Assembly (NCBI GenBank): GCA_002559145.1
Contig: NTXX01000028.1
Coordinates: 41,651 to 105,650, forward strand
Direction: 5' to 3'
Length of the DNA: 64,000 bases
Source: Bacillus sp. AFS006103
GTDB lineage: Bacteria > Bacillota > Bacilli > Bacillales > Cytobacillaceae
The first letter of the stretch is position 1, and each line of letters opens with the position of its first letter. The notes beneath the pieces are model-generated. The model did not search any database and was not told the DNA's origin. It worked only from the letters and a program-made list of their open reading frames with translations. Below are positions 24,903 to 33,640 of the stretch, one piece after another. The translations under genes were made by a program, and so were the position numbers.

Positions 24903-25040
24903 GAAAAAGGGATACTACGAGAGCAAATGATAAAACATATTTCACCATTAGGATGGGAACACATTAATTTCTTAGGAGAGTATACTTTTGACATAAAAAA
25001 AATGACAGGACTCAACTCTTTAAGACCATTAGATCGATAA
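24903..25040 (+). pseudogene. C-terminal tail of a Tn3-family transposase
   Basis: The frame encodes LREQMIKHISPLGWEHINFL and ends NSLRPLDR-stop. HxSPLGWEHIN is diagnostic for the end of Tn3 TnpA. The rest of the gene is missing, so an internal deletion joined the resolvase to this tail. The terminal inverted repeat follows at 25101-25138, in the correct orientation. Confidence 0.85.
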
Positions 25041-25100
25041 ACTCCTGAGCCGGTACCCTTACAGTAAAGGATATCGGCTTTTTATATTGTAAAAAATGTC

Positions 25101-25138
25101 TTAACGTGGGTTTTATGTCAAAATATTGGCGGTACCCC
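25101..25138 (-). repeat. Tn3-family terminal inverted repeat
   Basis: Read on the minus strand: GGGGTACCGCCAATATTTTG and on to ACGTTAA, the 38-bp Tn3-type end. It abuts a broken replication-relaxation gene. Confidence 0.8.
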
Positions 25139-25438
25139 GACATAGAAAATTTCTAAGTCGCCTTGCTATTGGATTTCTTTGTCTGCCTGGACAATGGCTA
25201 GAAAATGCCCTATTTTTGTACTATTCTTTTTCATATTTATTTCTGAACTAAAGTAAACGTATGGAGCAAACGCTGTGGAGCGGTCAATATGTCCTTCTCG
25301 GTGCAATCTTAGTAGGATATTATTAGCGGCGTATTTTGGGCTTTTAAGCCTTTAAAAGGCAAGTCGGCTATAATCCCTACTCATGTACCTAAAGCGGTTT
25401 AAATCGTAAATTATGGCCTTATCTCTGGTTGTTAACAT
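25139..25438 (-). pseudogene. replication-relaxation family gene, broken by a Tn3 element
   Basis: The minus strand from ATG 25438 (GAGGTGCTAAAG upstream) encodes MLTTRDKAIIYDLNRFRYMSRD, a stop, then in frame YAANNILLRLHREGHIDRST and STKIGHFLAIVQ before the Tn3 end. The winged-helix start resembles the intact gene at 36352. One internal stop and truncation by the transposon show it is dead. A start-less fragment ending in EDGELKEEDVFNEVLK (to 25440) precedes it. Confidence 0.55.
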
Positions 25439-25733
25439 CACTTTAGCACCTCGTTAAAAACATCTTCTTCTTTCAATTCTCCATCTTCATCTATAGGCTC
25501 TGAATAGCCCATAAAAAGATTTTTCAGTTTGCTAGACTTGTAGCCTTCCAGAATATTTTTAGCCTAAAAAGCTTGATCCAACAAATTACTTGTTTGTTGG
25601 CCAAAAGCAGATCATTTCAGCGAAATCATTAGATAAAAAAAGATAAGCGGTTTTTAAATCCTGCTTACCTCAGACCATAACGAAATAATAATTTTAAAAA
25701 AAAGAGCATAGTTCTCTCTTTTTGAAATTCCTT

Positions 25734-26657
25734 TTACGTAATACCCTTTATTGTTGCTGTCTCTTGTTTCGTGATTTCTATTTGAAGGCTTGAAAATTGT
25801 TCTTTTTCTGTTTGCAAAAGTTTATTCACCCTGTTCTTTTCTTCCTTAAGTTTTTGAATTTCCTCCATTTGTTCCTTAACTTGACCTTCTACTTCGCGAT
25901 CCATCTTTCCCTTGAGCGTTGTTTCAATTTCCTTTGATATTTGCTCAATATTGATTTCATCATTCTTTTTAAACAAAGCAAAAAGAGACGGTTTCTGCAT
26001 TGTTTTCTTTAAAGAATTGATTAACAGTCGGGACTGCTTTTCTTCTAAATATCTCATATACGACTCGGATTTAATTCGGTTGATAGTAGTTTTAGCGTTT
26101 TCTATCATTCTTTCAATATCAGACAAATCTTTTTCATATTTAAGGATATTCAGCATAATTCCCTGGATGCCTAAATTATTTTCCAAAGTTATTAATCTTT
26201 CTTGGATTTCTTCCTGGTTATTCTCGTTCTGTTGATTCCATTCCTGTAATTCTCTACTATCAATCCTCTGAATTCGTTTTAAACTTCCTCCCATTGAAAT
26301 AGCTGGCTTTATACCTAGCTCTGCCAATATATCGATAGTTGTCTTTGAGGCTTTCTCCATTAACAAAAAAATTAGGTGTAAGCGAAATACACTTTTATAA
26401 TTTAAGCGATAGAACTTACCGAATTTTTCAGGTTCTATGTACTCAATTAAATCAGATCGAAAATGATTTCGTATAGTTGAATCAGAACGAACAATGATTC
26501 TCCCTGTTTCTACCGTACTATAAGAGATATCTTTATGCATAGAAAGAATACCTGGCGTAAACACACTTTCTTGTAATCCTTCCAACATTACAAGCCGATA
26601 TACAGGATCTTTCGCAAATTCTTGCTTCAACAAAGTTTCCATATCCTGATTTTCCAT
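25734..26657 (-). CDS. MerR-like HTH coiled-coil protein (TubY candidate)
   Basis: A 307-residue protein. Residues 30-110 contain a winged HTH of MerR type (YSTVETGRIIVRSDSTIRNH). Residues ~140-307 are long coiled coil rich in Glu, Lys and Gln. GGGGGTGAT precedes the ATG. The same-strand tubRZ operon lies 1.6 kb upstream. Third proteins of type III partition systems (TubY) combine a MerR-like HTH with a coiled coil, so this is a reasonable TubY-like candidate, though it could be an unrelated plasmid regulator. Confidence 0.5.
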   Translation of the reverse strand: MENQDMETLLKQEFAKDPVYRLVMLEGLQESVFTPGILSMHKDISYSTVETGRIIVRSDSTIRNHFRSDLIEYIEPEKFGKFYRLNYKSVFRLHLIFLLMEKASKTTIDILAELGIKPAISMGGSLKRIQRIDSRELQEWNQQNENNQEEIQERLITLENNLGIQGIMLNILKYEKDLSDIERMIENAKTTINRIKSESYMRYLEEKQSRLLINSLKKTMQKPSLFALFKKNDEINIEQISKEIETTLKGKMDREVEGQVKEQMEEIQKLKEEKNRVNKLLQTEKEQFSSLQIEITKQETATIKGIT

Positions 26658-26879
26658 TCTATCACCCCCTATTCTCGTTTTTGTCTAATAATAAAAATTT
26701 TACACTCAAAAAGCTTACAAATCAATCGATTTTGTTGATTTGCAGGGCGTTACATCCTCTTGGACGGTGCGCAGCGGTTGCGCTGTTTGGAATAAACGAC
26801 GTGTAGCGATTGCGGTAGCTTACGATAATCGATGAATCAAATTCGAAAATGATTCGTCAAAACAAGATTGAATGATTCG

Positions 26880-27276
26880 GTTGTGAATTTGAATGAAATC
26901 AAACTAATTTTATCGATCAATGACGATTGCGCTGAGGATCGTTTGCGGATCGGTAACGCCCGATAAATCAATGTTTGTACAAATTTTTCAATTGAAGTAG
27001 TTGGCGAATGTATATGATTGATAAAAACCATAGTGCATGAGTAACGTTTTCGTAAGATCAATCAATCGCTTTCGTAAATGAATCATAAATACAAATAGGA
27101 AGTAAGTAATTTTTTAGTTTGAATGAAATTCATTTCATTTTACCATTCAATATCGATAGCGCTATGTGTCTTTTGAAGGGATAAAGCTCGAAAAATCAAT
27201 ACTTGATAAAATCAGTACATTAAAGGTGTTGGTGAAGGGGTAAGCTTGATAAAAACGAATGCGTTAAGCAGCGTTA
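26880..27276. repeat. degenerate tandem duplication in a gene-free region
   Basis: Two diverged ~160-base blocks starting TTTGAATGAAAT (about 26888 and 27119) share the order TATCGAT...GCGCT..., AAATCAATnnTTG, and TTGATAAAAACnAATGnGT. The surrounding stretch 26658-27427 has many GATTG/AATCGAT words and no convincing gene. It could be a control region for the downstream HTH gene. Confidence 0.35.
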
Positions 27277-27427
27277 ATGTCCGCGGTCGATGATTGAAAA
27301 TGATTTTACGCTAAGGGGGAAAATCAACCATTTATCACATTTTCCACAAAGCTCAGATTTAATACAACAAGTGTTGTATCATGGATTTAACAAAACATTC
27401 TTTGTATTAAATAGGATCGGTGATTTG

Positions 27428-27972
27428 ATGGACATTTATAGTGTTGACGAAGTGTTTGAATTGTTAAAAACCTATAAAAATCACGACAATCAAAGAAAGC
27501 GTTCGTAGATGGTTACGTCAAGGTAAACTTATAGGAATAGTACCTTCTACTCGAAAAGAAGGCTGGAAAATCGCCAAGGAGGCGTTATATGATTTTCTTC
27601 AACAACGTCTGCCAGAAGGTTATACAGCAGATGTTGTAAAAGAATCTAGCTCAGCAATTGTTGAAAAAGAAGTAGAAAAATGTATTCGGTCTGAAATGTG
27701 GATAGAACTAGATATGGGAAGGGCATGTGGAGTTGAAGAAAACACGTATTCACAAGTGCGTCCAACATTGTCACTAATCGAAAGAGTTTGAAGCTTTGGT
27801 TTGGCAGCGATGTATAGCGAATAGTCGAGCATACAAGAAACCAAGTGTTTTCTACTTACTTGAGGCGTTTCGATTTGAAGGAAGACATCTTTTACTCGAT
27901 AAAAACTTTGCAGTTCTAGAAGAGCAGATAATCTTTGCAATTATTGAGCATGTGAGGATCTCTCATTCATAA
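27428..27972 (+). pseudogene. plasmid HTH protein gene with two frameshifts
   Basis: The frame opens MDIYSVDEVFELLKTYK and then needs a one-base shift in an A5 run near 27475 to read ITTIKESVRRWLRQGKLIG, an excisionase-like HTH, and on through AKEALYDFLQQRLPEGYT. A second shift near 27785 is needed to read KEFEALVWQRCIANSRAY to the TAA at 27970. The joined product matches a helix-turn-helix protein family common on large Bacillus plasmids. Either it is a pseudogene or the sequence has errors. Confidence 0.7.
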
Positions 27973-28223
27973 TAACGTTTAAAGCAACAAATGTGTCATA
28001 AACATCGTACGAAAAGCGGTCGTTTCTGGTTAATTTAAAAGTACATTTTTCATTGCTATTTTTTGATCTGTTTTTCTATCACTCAAAGTAAAACAAAAAA
28101 CAAATAACCGAAATCATACTCAGATAACCGTTTTTGGTATAGATTCATAGTCCAAACACACATTTTTTACAATATCTGTATTAACGTATAAAATCTGCGT
28201 TTGGACATCAGGACCCCTATAAG

Positions 28224-28259
28224 AACAGCTGTAGGTTTCAACGGAATCCTACAGCTGTT
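28224..28259. terminator. terminator after tubZ / HTH pseudogene
   Basis: AACAGCTGTAGG and CCTACAGCTGTT form a perfect 12-bp stem between the converging genes; TTTCTATTTT follows on the plus strand. The rest of 27973-28223 is AT-rich with no gene seen. Confidence 0.75.
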
Positions 28260-28265
28260 TCTATT

Positions 28266-29624
28266 TTAAAAATCAATATCCTCTAGCGCAGTAGCCTGAA
28301 TTTTCTTAGGCTGGTTTTTAGCATCCCTGAAATCCTCATTTAGATCATCTAAAGTTAGTTTCTTTCTAATCGAAGCTGTATTGGTAGAAGAGAAAAATTC
28401 ATCAAATTCATCAAGTCCAATGCTGGCAGCGGCTTGTTTTTTGGCTTCCTCTTGTTCTTTCTCAATCTGTTCCCATTGTTTTAACTCTTCTTTTAATTTC
28501 TGAATACGAGTGGAAGGGGTAGGATAGACTGCCAATCCATAAAGAGTAAGGCTGTCCAATTTTGAATTCTTTGCAATTGATAAATTTACTTTTGTATTTA
28601 ATAAGTTGGACGTATAACTGTATATATCATCCGCAATCTTTGGAGAGATATTCTTATTAGACGGATAAAGGACCGCAACAGCACCTGCAAAAGCATTTTC
28701 TACTTCGTAATTGGCAAGCACTTCGTTGTTGTTAAATAAGTTGTCGATAACGGATTCAATGTTTTCATCGCTTTTTAGATCTTTATGTTTTGAGATTGAG
28801 AGCCAACCAGGGGTAGAGACTGTTGTCAAAAACTCCGTTTTATCAAATACGGACCTTCCTTCCATTATCGGCAAGGATGACACTTCAGCGATGGTGCTTG
28901 CTATTACCATGTTACTGTACGATTTCGCATCTATTTCGGTGCCACCATACGTTTTCAATGGATTATTCGCATAATAGTCTTTCATCTTTTCGTTATCAAT
29001 GACAATTGCCGTACCCATTTTGTTTTCGCTCATTAATTGCTGGATAACACTAATTCCTGCCAGTGCATTTCTTCTAAATGCGGAGCCTTTTTCATCAGAA
29101 GACGGCAGGGAACAGATAACGCCCAACGGGATCTTTCCGCCTGGCAAAGCTCTGTTTTCTCTTACTTTTGAGAGATAGGTCAGTGCCACTTTTAAAGCTC
29201 CATTTCCAGTGCCTCCACCTAAACTAACACAGACCCATACAAATTCAGCTTCCTGAATCGTATCGTCAAGAGCCACTTTTACGTATAAATCTTTATTTTC
29301 TTTTGCTATCTGGAACCCTAATTGAGCATTCTTATCAGTTCCTTCAAGTTCTGGATAGTCTTTACTTGATGTCACAATTCTACGGTTTTCAGGAATTAAG
29401 TTTTTGTGTTCTTCCAAATCTGATTTAGAAGAGTTCAGCAAATAGGTTGAAAAACCGAAACGAGACAATTCAGCTGCAATTCTTCCGCCTCCTTGGCCTA
29501 ATCCAACAATTGCTTGGGATGGGAAACGGCCTATTTCTGATTTTACTTCTTCTGATAGTAAGTGAGATGATAATAAAGCTTTTATGGCTCCAAGTTTTTC
29601 ATTTTCACTAAATGGCTTAATCAT
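28266..29624 (-). CDS. tubZ: TubZ, tubulin-like GTPase of a type III partition system
   Basis: A 452-residue tubulin/FtsZ-superfamily GTPase. The G-box SLGGGTGNG (residues 134-142) is the tubulin signature loop, and VGLGQGGGRIA near the start is the first nucleotide contact. The charged C-terminal tail (QWEQIEKEQEEAKKQ and beyond) is where TubR-DNA binds in known TubZ. It forms treadmilling filaments that move plasmid copies apart, and related RepX proteins also support replication. GAGAGGGGC precedes the ATG, one base after the tubR stop. Confidence 0.93.
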   Translation of the reverse strand: MIKPFSENEKLGAIKALLSSHLLSEEVKSEIGRFPSQAIVGLGQGGGRIAAELSRFGFSTYLLNSSKSDLEEHKNLIPENRRIVTSSKDYPELEGTDKNAQLGFQIAKENKDLYVKVALDDTIQEAEFVWVCVSLGGGTGNGALKVALTYLSKVRENRALPGGKIPLGVICSLPSSDEKGSAFRRNALAGISVIQQLMSENKMGTAIVIDNEKMKDYYANNPLKTYGGTEIDAKSYSNMVIASTIAEVSSLPIMEGRSVFDKTEFLTTVSTPGWLSISKHKDLKSDENIESVIDNLFNNNEVLANYEVENAFAGAVAVLYPSNKNISPKIADDIYSYTSNLLNTKVNLSIAKNSKLDSLTLYGLAVYPTPSTRIQKLKEELKQWEQIEKEQEEAKKQAAASIGLDEFDEFFSSTNTASIRKKLTLDDLNEDFRDAKNQPKKIQATALEDIDF

Positions 29625-29625
29625 A

Positions 29626-29964
29626 TCAAAGCCCCTCTCGCTTGAGTTTTTCTTCTTTTAACAGTTGTCCCAATTGTCTTCCGCGAATCGTGACAAAATA
29701 GGGAGTGGCTGTCCCATCTTCTTTTTTCTCAATAAAACCCTGAGATTCTAAAACTAAGAAAGAAGCATCGTATCTTTTTCTCATTGAATGAAAATCGTCA
29801 ATTCGGGCCTTAATCAACCCTCTATGAATCTTATTTTCATTCACGATCTTTCTAAACACTTCAATCGTAAAATCATCTAGTTTTTTTCTTAAAAAATGCA
29901 AGGTGTTCGCATCATATTCTAGTTGATCCAAGTCTTTATAACTATACTCAACAGGTTGATTCAT
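29626..29964 (-). CDS. tubR: TubR, centromere-binding partition protein
   Basis: A 112-residue winged-helix protein (IKARIDDFHSMRKRYDASFLVLESQGFIEKKEDG forms the wing region) directly upstream of tubZ. TubR binds tubC repeats and links DNA to TubZ filaments, and represses the operon. GGTGGTGGG precedes the ATG. An operator-like palindrome lies in the promoter at 30002-30020. Confidence 0.88.
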   Translation of the reverse strand: MNQPVEYSYKDLDQLEYDANTLHFLRKKLDDFTIEVFRKIVNENKIHRGLIKARIDDFHSMRKRYDASFLVLESQGFIEKKEDGTATPYFVTIRGRQLGQLLKEEKLKREGL

Positions 29965-30001
29965 TTTCCCACCACCTTATGGACCTAAAAGGCTGGTATT
30001 T

Positions 30002-30047
30002 ATGTACCTTTAAGGTACATTATAGAAAACAAGCTAAATATATGCAA
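30002..30047 (-). promoter_or_regulatory. tubRZ promoter with palindromic operator
   Basis: On the minus strand TTGCAT, 17 bases, TATAAT (30019-30024) forms a sigma-A promoter. ATGTACCTTAAAGGTACAT (30002-30020), a 19-base palindrome, overlaps the -10 and start. GTACC words recur at about 30085 and 30100, as expected of a TubR-bound tubC site. Confidence 0.65.
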
Positions 30048-30862
30048 TTAAAAACGTAGAATTAGAGAAAAAAACAAACCTTTAGGTACCGAGATTAGGG
30101 TACGCAATTGCGTTACTTAACGTTTAGTCTATTTAATAAGCCATGTAAAATTATAAGACAGATACTAACTATTTTTGTAATACGCCCATTATATACCGCC
30201 ATAAAAGGCAGATTCATTACCTTTTTAAGTTAGAAAGATAATTAAGGGCCGCAATCAAGGTCCTTAATTGGCAGTTTTATCATTTGTTTTATTAGGGCAT
30301 CGAACATATATAGTACATTTTGTATCCTTAACTTAAGATTTACATAAATATGTATTCTTTAAGAAAACCTTTTTTTATACAAACTGCTAAATAAGTGGGA
30401 CTCTGTACAATCATATTTTCTTATATAGACAAATAGATTCCAGAAAACTACCTTTCAATCAAATAAAATCTTACACGTTTAAAGTGAAGGTGAGAGGAGG
30501 ATACACCGCTGATGTACATTCAAGTGAGATTGAAGTCTTTCTAGTATTGTTTTAGAAAAGTAAAAGCCATTCAATTCCAAAACTTTTGTGTTTGAGTGCA
30601 AGTGATTTTAGTTAAGCTAACAATCAAGTTGATAATAAGATAGATCTAGATTCTTAGTGCAATGTCTGATTTATGTAGATTCAATAGCAGAAGCATATGC
30701 TCCCAGTTGAATGAAGAACCTCACTGTTCAAGTTTAATCGAAGGCAAACTTTTGCGGCCATATTTTTAAACAAACAAAGACCCCGATAACCAAAGTGTTG
30801 CAATAAGACCAAGGAACGGGGCATTTGTGTTTATTAAGAAGTTAGTGAACATCAGGACGTAG
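30048..30862. other. gene-free region between tubR and the Rep-like gene
   Basis: About 800 bases without supported genes. It contains GGTACC words (30080-30120), TTAAGG...CCTTAA, and a hairpin at 30781-30826 (CCCCGATAACC/GGAACGGGG) just after the Rep-like stop. It may hold tubC and replication-control sites. Confidence 0.45.
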
Positions 30863-32722
30863 TTATATCGGCTGTTTGCTTTTTTCCTTCAGCCAATTTA
30901 GCATTTTTTCAGCATTGTTATTGTTTTGACGCTTATTTTCTTTTTTAAGGTACCGAGAGAGAGTAGTGTGGGCAATCCCAATTTCTTCAGCTGCCTGGCG
31001 AATACTCATATTTAATTGATTAATCATTTGATCCATGGCTTCGGACGATAATTTAATTTCTTGTATTTCATCAAAATCAAACGCTTGTTGTGCAATTTTG
31101 AAAGTTTTCGTCTGGTCATGAATTTTATAGTTTCCTTTCATTAATGTTTTTTCAATCATATTTGCTGTTTCTATTGTTGAAGCCGTTTCTTGTATTACAG
31201 ACTTTGAACTGCTAACAAACCTTGCTTCTTCCGTTCTTAACAAGGTGTTTTCTGGACTTATTTGATGCCTTTTTTTTAAGATGGTTTCATCTATTATCGC
31301 TGGAGATGGCAGTTCCAAATGCTTTTTGTACCCTTCGAGCAAGTTGTCTGTTGGATAAATAATAATACTATAGTTGAGCCAGTTCTTATACCAGCCTTTT
31401 TTGCCTACTACAGATTCATCAAAGCGTTCTTTATACAACCAATTCTTTATGACTCCATCCGTTTTAAAGTCATCCAATACATTTTCCAACTTATCTTTTT
31501 TGTCACTCCAGTTATATCGTAGAGGTATATCCATCTCTTTTAATAAGGTTGATATTTTAAAAGGTTGAGTCAATTTTGATTTGAGTCGGATTCGCATTTT
31601 CCATTGTCGATCAATGTATCGCAGCAGCCGTTTATGCTCTTTTTGTGTTTGATGGCTATACTGAAAAACCTTGATATGTAACAAACCAATCATTTGACTA
31701 GAGGCATTGATTAAAGGAGTGAGTATGGCTGTTGGTTTAATTTGTAACGCATAGATCCCTTGTGCTTCACCTGAATTCTTATCATAGGCCACACGCAAGG
31801 CTCCAATATCAAACATTCGCTTAAAATCTTGGAAATCATACTGTTTATCCTCTTGAGTAATAACCTTCCCATCACTTAATGACACCCACATGCTTGATAA
31901 AGCGACCACTCTTTTCATAATATTAAAACGATCTCGTTCTCGAATGATTAACTCTTTTGTATTTTCCTCAGAGTCCTGTGTTTGCCTTAGTTGTAAAGCA
32001 TCGTTACTATGAAATTCAATATATCCTTCGGTGTTTTTAGGAGATACTAGCCATAGATAGGTGATCAAATCAAATACATCAGCTGTCCATTCATCCAATG
32101 CATTATAAGCTGAATCTACCAACCTTATCCAAATATTTTCTTGATCCTCTTTCAATGTAATGTGTGTTGTTTGAGTGGGACGGAGTTCGGCCATTCCTCT
32201 AAAATTGCCTTTATTATCAATTAGATCAGCAGCCAATTGCCCCGCACCCCTTTCTTTAAATTCTTTCTTTTTCGCGACAATATTCCTTATCATATGATAG
32301 TCATTATCCATACTGGTAAATAAATAATTCTGTTCGATGGTTTGGTCAATCGTTATTTCGTTTAAACTCAGATTGACCTCTTCAGGAAATTCATTATATA
32401 AATAACTTGATATGGTAGTAATAATGGTTTCCCAATATCTTAAAACGGCTTCTTTAATCATGTATTTTGTAATATGCTTTTTAAAATATAACCCTTCTGT
32501 TAGGAAAAAATATAATGCCTTAAAACTCGGACTCATTCCGTTAGGAGGATATTGATTCCTGACCTCATCCTCAGTCATTTGATAGGCTTCTTTGCACCAT
32601 TTTTCTGTTATAATTACTCGTTCTTCAAAAAGATGTTTTGTTTCTTCAAATATAGCAATTTTTAATAATTGATACGGTAAAATTAATTGATCTTCAATTT
32701 CTGAATAATTGACTGTAATCAA
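30863..32722 (-). CDS. large HTH protein, putative plasmid replication or control protein
   Basis: A 619-residue soluble protein. The C-terminal ~60 residues carry a clear HTH (MSIRQAAEEIGIAHTTLSRYL). Around residues 350-460 are segments typical of paired winged-helix initiators (PFKISTLLKEMDIPLRYN; NYSIIIYPT). TTG start with AAAGGAGGTCC upstream. It lies between tubRZ and the iteron-like region, with a ribbon-helix-helix gene directly upstream on the same strand, so a Rep or copy-control role fits, but I recognise no named family. It could instead be a plasmid regulator. Confidence 0.5.
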   Translation of the reverse strand: MITVNYSEIEDQLILPYQLLKIAIFEETKHLFEERVIITEKWCKEAYQMTEDEVRNQYPPNGMSPSFKALYFFLTEGLYFKKHITKYMIKEAVLRYWETIITTISSYLYNEFPEEVNLSLNEITIDQTIEQNYLFTSMDNDYHMIRNIVAKKKEFKERGAGQLAADLIDNKGNFRGMAELRPTQTTHITLKEDQENIWIRLVDSAYNALDEWTADVFDLITYLWLVSPKNTEGYIEFHSNDALQLRQTQDSEENTKELIIRERDRFNIMKRVVALSSMWVSLSDGKVITQEDKQYDFQDFKRMFDIGALRVAYDKNSGEAQGIYALQIKPTAILTPLINASSQMIGLLHIKVFQYSHQTQKEHKRLLRYIDRQWKMRIRLKSKLTQPFKISTLLKEMDIPLRYNWSDKKDKLENVLDDFKTDGVIKNWLYKERFDESVVGKKGWYKNWLNYSIIIYPTDNLLEGYKKHLELPSPAIIDETILKKRHQISPENTLLRTEEARFVSSSKSVIQETASTIETANMIEKTLMKGNYKIHDQTKTFKIAQQAFDFDEIQEIKLSSEAMDQMINQLNMSIRQAAEEIGIAHTTLSRYLKKENKRQNNNNAEKMLNWLKEKSKQPI

Positions 32723-32757
32723 TTATGGACCTCCTTTACCTTTTAATTATGTGTTGT

Positions 32758-32928
32758 TTAATGGCTAGAAGGAGTTATAGTAGTATGTTTTTGAATCAGA
32801 TCTTTTACGGCTTCGTCTAACAAGCGAGACATAGGGATACGAGTAACATTAGAAAGTTCTTTTAATTTTTCTAGTAAATTTGAATCTAGTGTATTGCCGA
32901 TTCTTGTTCTGGTTTTTAAATCGCTCAT
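32758..32928 (-). CDS. ribbon-helix-helix DNA-binding protein
   Basis: A 56-residue protein: a strand (TRTRIGNTLDSNLLEKL) then two helices (RIPMSRLLDEAVKDLI), the Arc/CopG pattern. Such dimers repress plasmid rep or partition genes. AAAGGAGTG precedes the ATG. It ends 35 bases before the Rep-like TTG start, so they share a transcript, and its own upstream region is the iteron-like array at 33001-33500. Confidence 0.8.
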   Translation of the reverse strand: MSDLKTRTRIGNTLDSNLLEKLKELSNVTRIPMSRLLDEAVKDLIQKHTTITPSSH

Positions 32929-33000
32929 TCATATCACTCCTTTGAAAAAAGTACGTCCATAAACTTATATAAGGTTATGGTACTCTATTTAAAATAAAAA

Positions 33001-33500
33001 TGCACCACAAATTTGCACCACTTTGTCCAACCTGTGCCGCAAAATCCTTTAAAATGCACCATTATAAGCTTTTGACGTCCAAATCGTGTGGAATAAAAGT
33101 AATTTTTAATTACTTGAAATGACCATTAAATATAATTTCGTCCAACCCGTGTGCCAGATTAGCACTTATATATCAATAGTTTGAAAAAATATGTAAAATA
33201 AATATCATGAAAATGCACCATGAATTTTCACTACTTCGTCCAACCCGTGCCTTAAAAATGCACCATGCAGTAGGACCTCATTGTCCAACCTGTGTAGTAA
33301 ATATTTATAATTATCAGGCGAAATCCTTGGTAAATAAAACCTTTATGAGTACTTATTTCAAATAGGCAAGTACGGCAAAATTGGTGCATTTTTATGTTTT
33401 TTGGTGCGTTTTCTCGTCCAAACCGTGTAGTAAAAAAAATCAATCTTTTTTTCAACCCCTTGAGGCTCTAAGCCCCAAGGGGCCTTTTATTTTTGGTGCA
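33001..33500. repeat. iteron-like repeats, candidate replication or incompatibility region
   Basis: Six same-direction copies of GTCCAANCNGTG (consensus GTCCAACCYGTG) start at 33025, 33077, 33140, 33238, 33283 and 33416. Interspersed are TGCACCA at 33001, 33014, 33055, 33214, 33259 and its inverse TGGTGCA/G at 33382, 33402, 33494. The array fills the divergent space between the ribbon-helix-helix gene and the primase-type rep gene. It looks like binding sites of an initiator or regulator. Confidence 0.7.
33457..33490. terminator. strong hairpin before rep
   Basis: CCCCTTGAGGCT and AGCCCCAAGGGG pair; TTTTATTTTT follows. It may attenuate transcription into the rep gene. Confidence 0.75.
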
Positions 33501-33640
33501 TTTCTCTTAGAGAGCAGCCTTTTTCAAAAACCGAGTTCGATATACTTTATTCAACAAATATTTGCATGTAAGAAATGGAAATCGGTGCAATTTATGGCGG
33601 AAATAGATTAAGAGAGTCTGCAATAGAAGAAGGTGTACAA

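Noticed and set aside
32940..33500. CRISPR array
   Set aside because: The repeats are 7-12 bases, irregularly spaced and partly inverted, without uniform spacers; no cas genes are present. Iteron-like sites explain them better.
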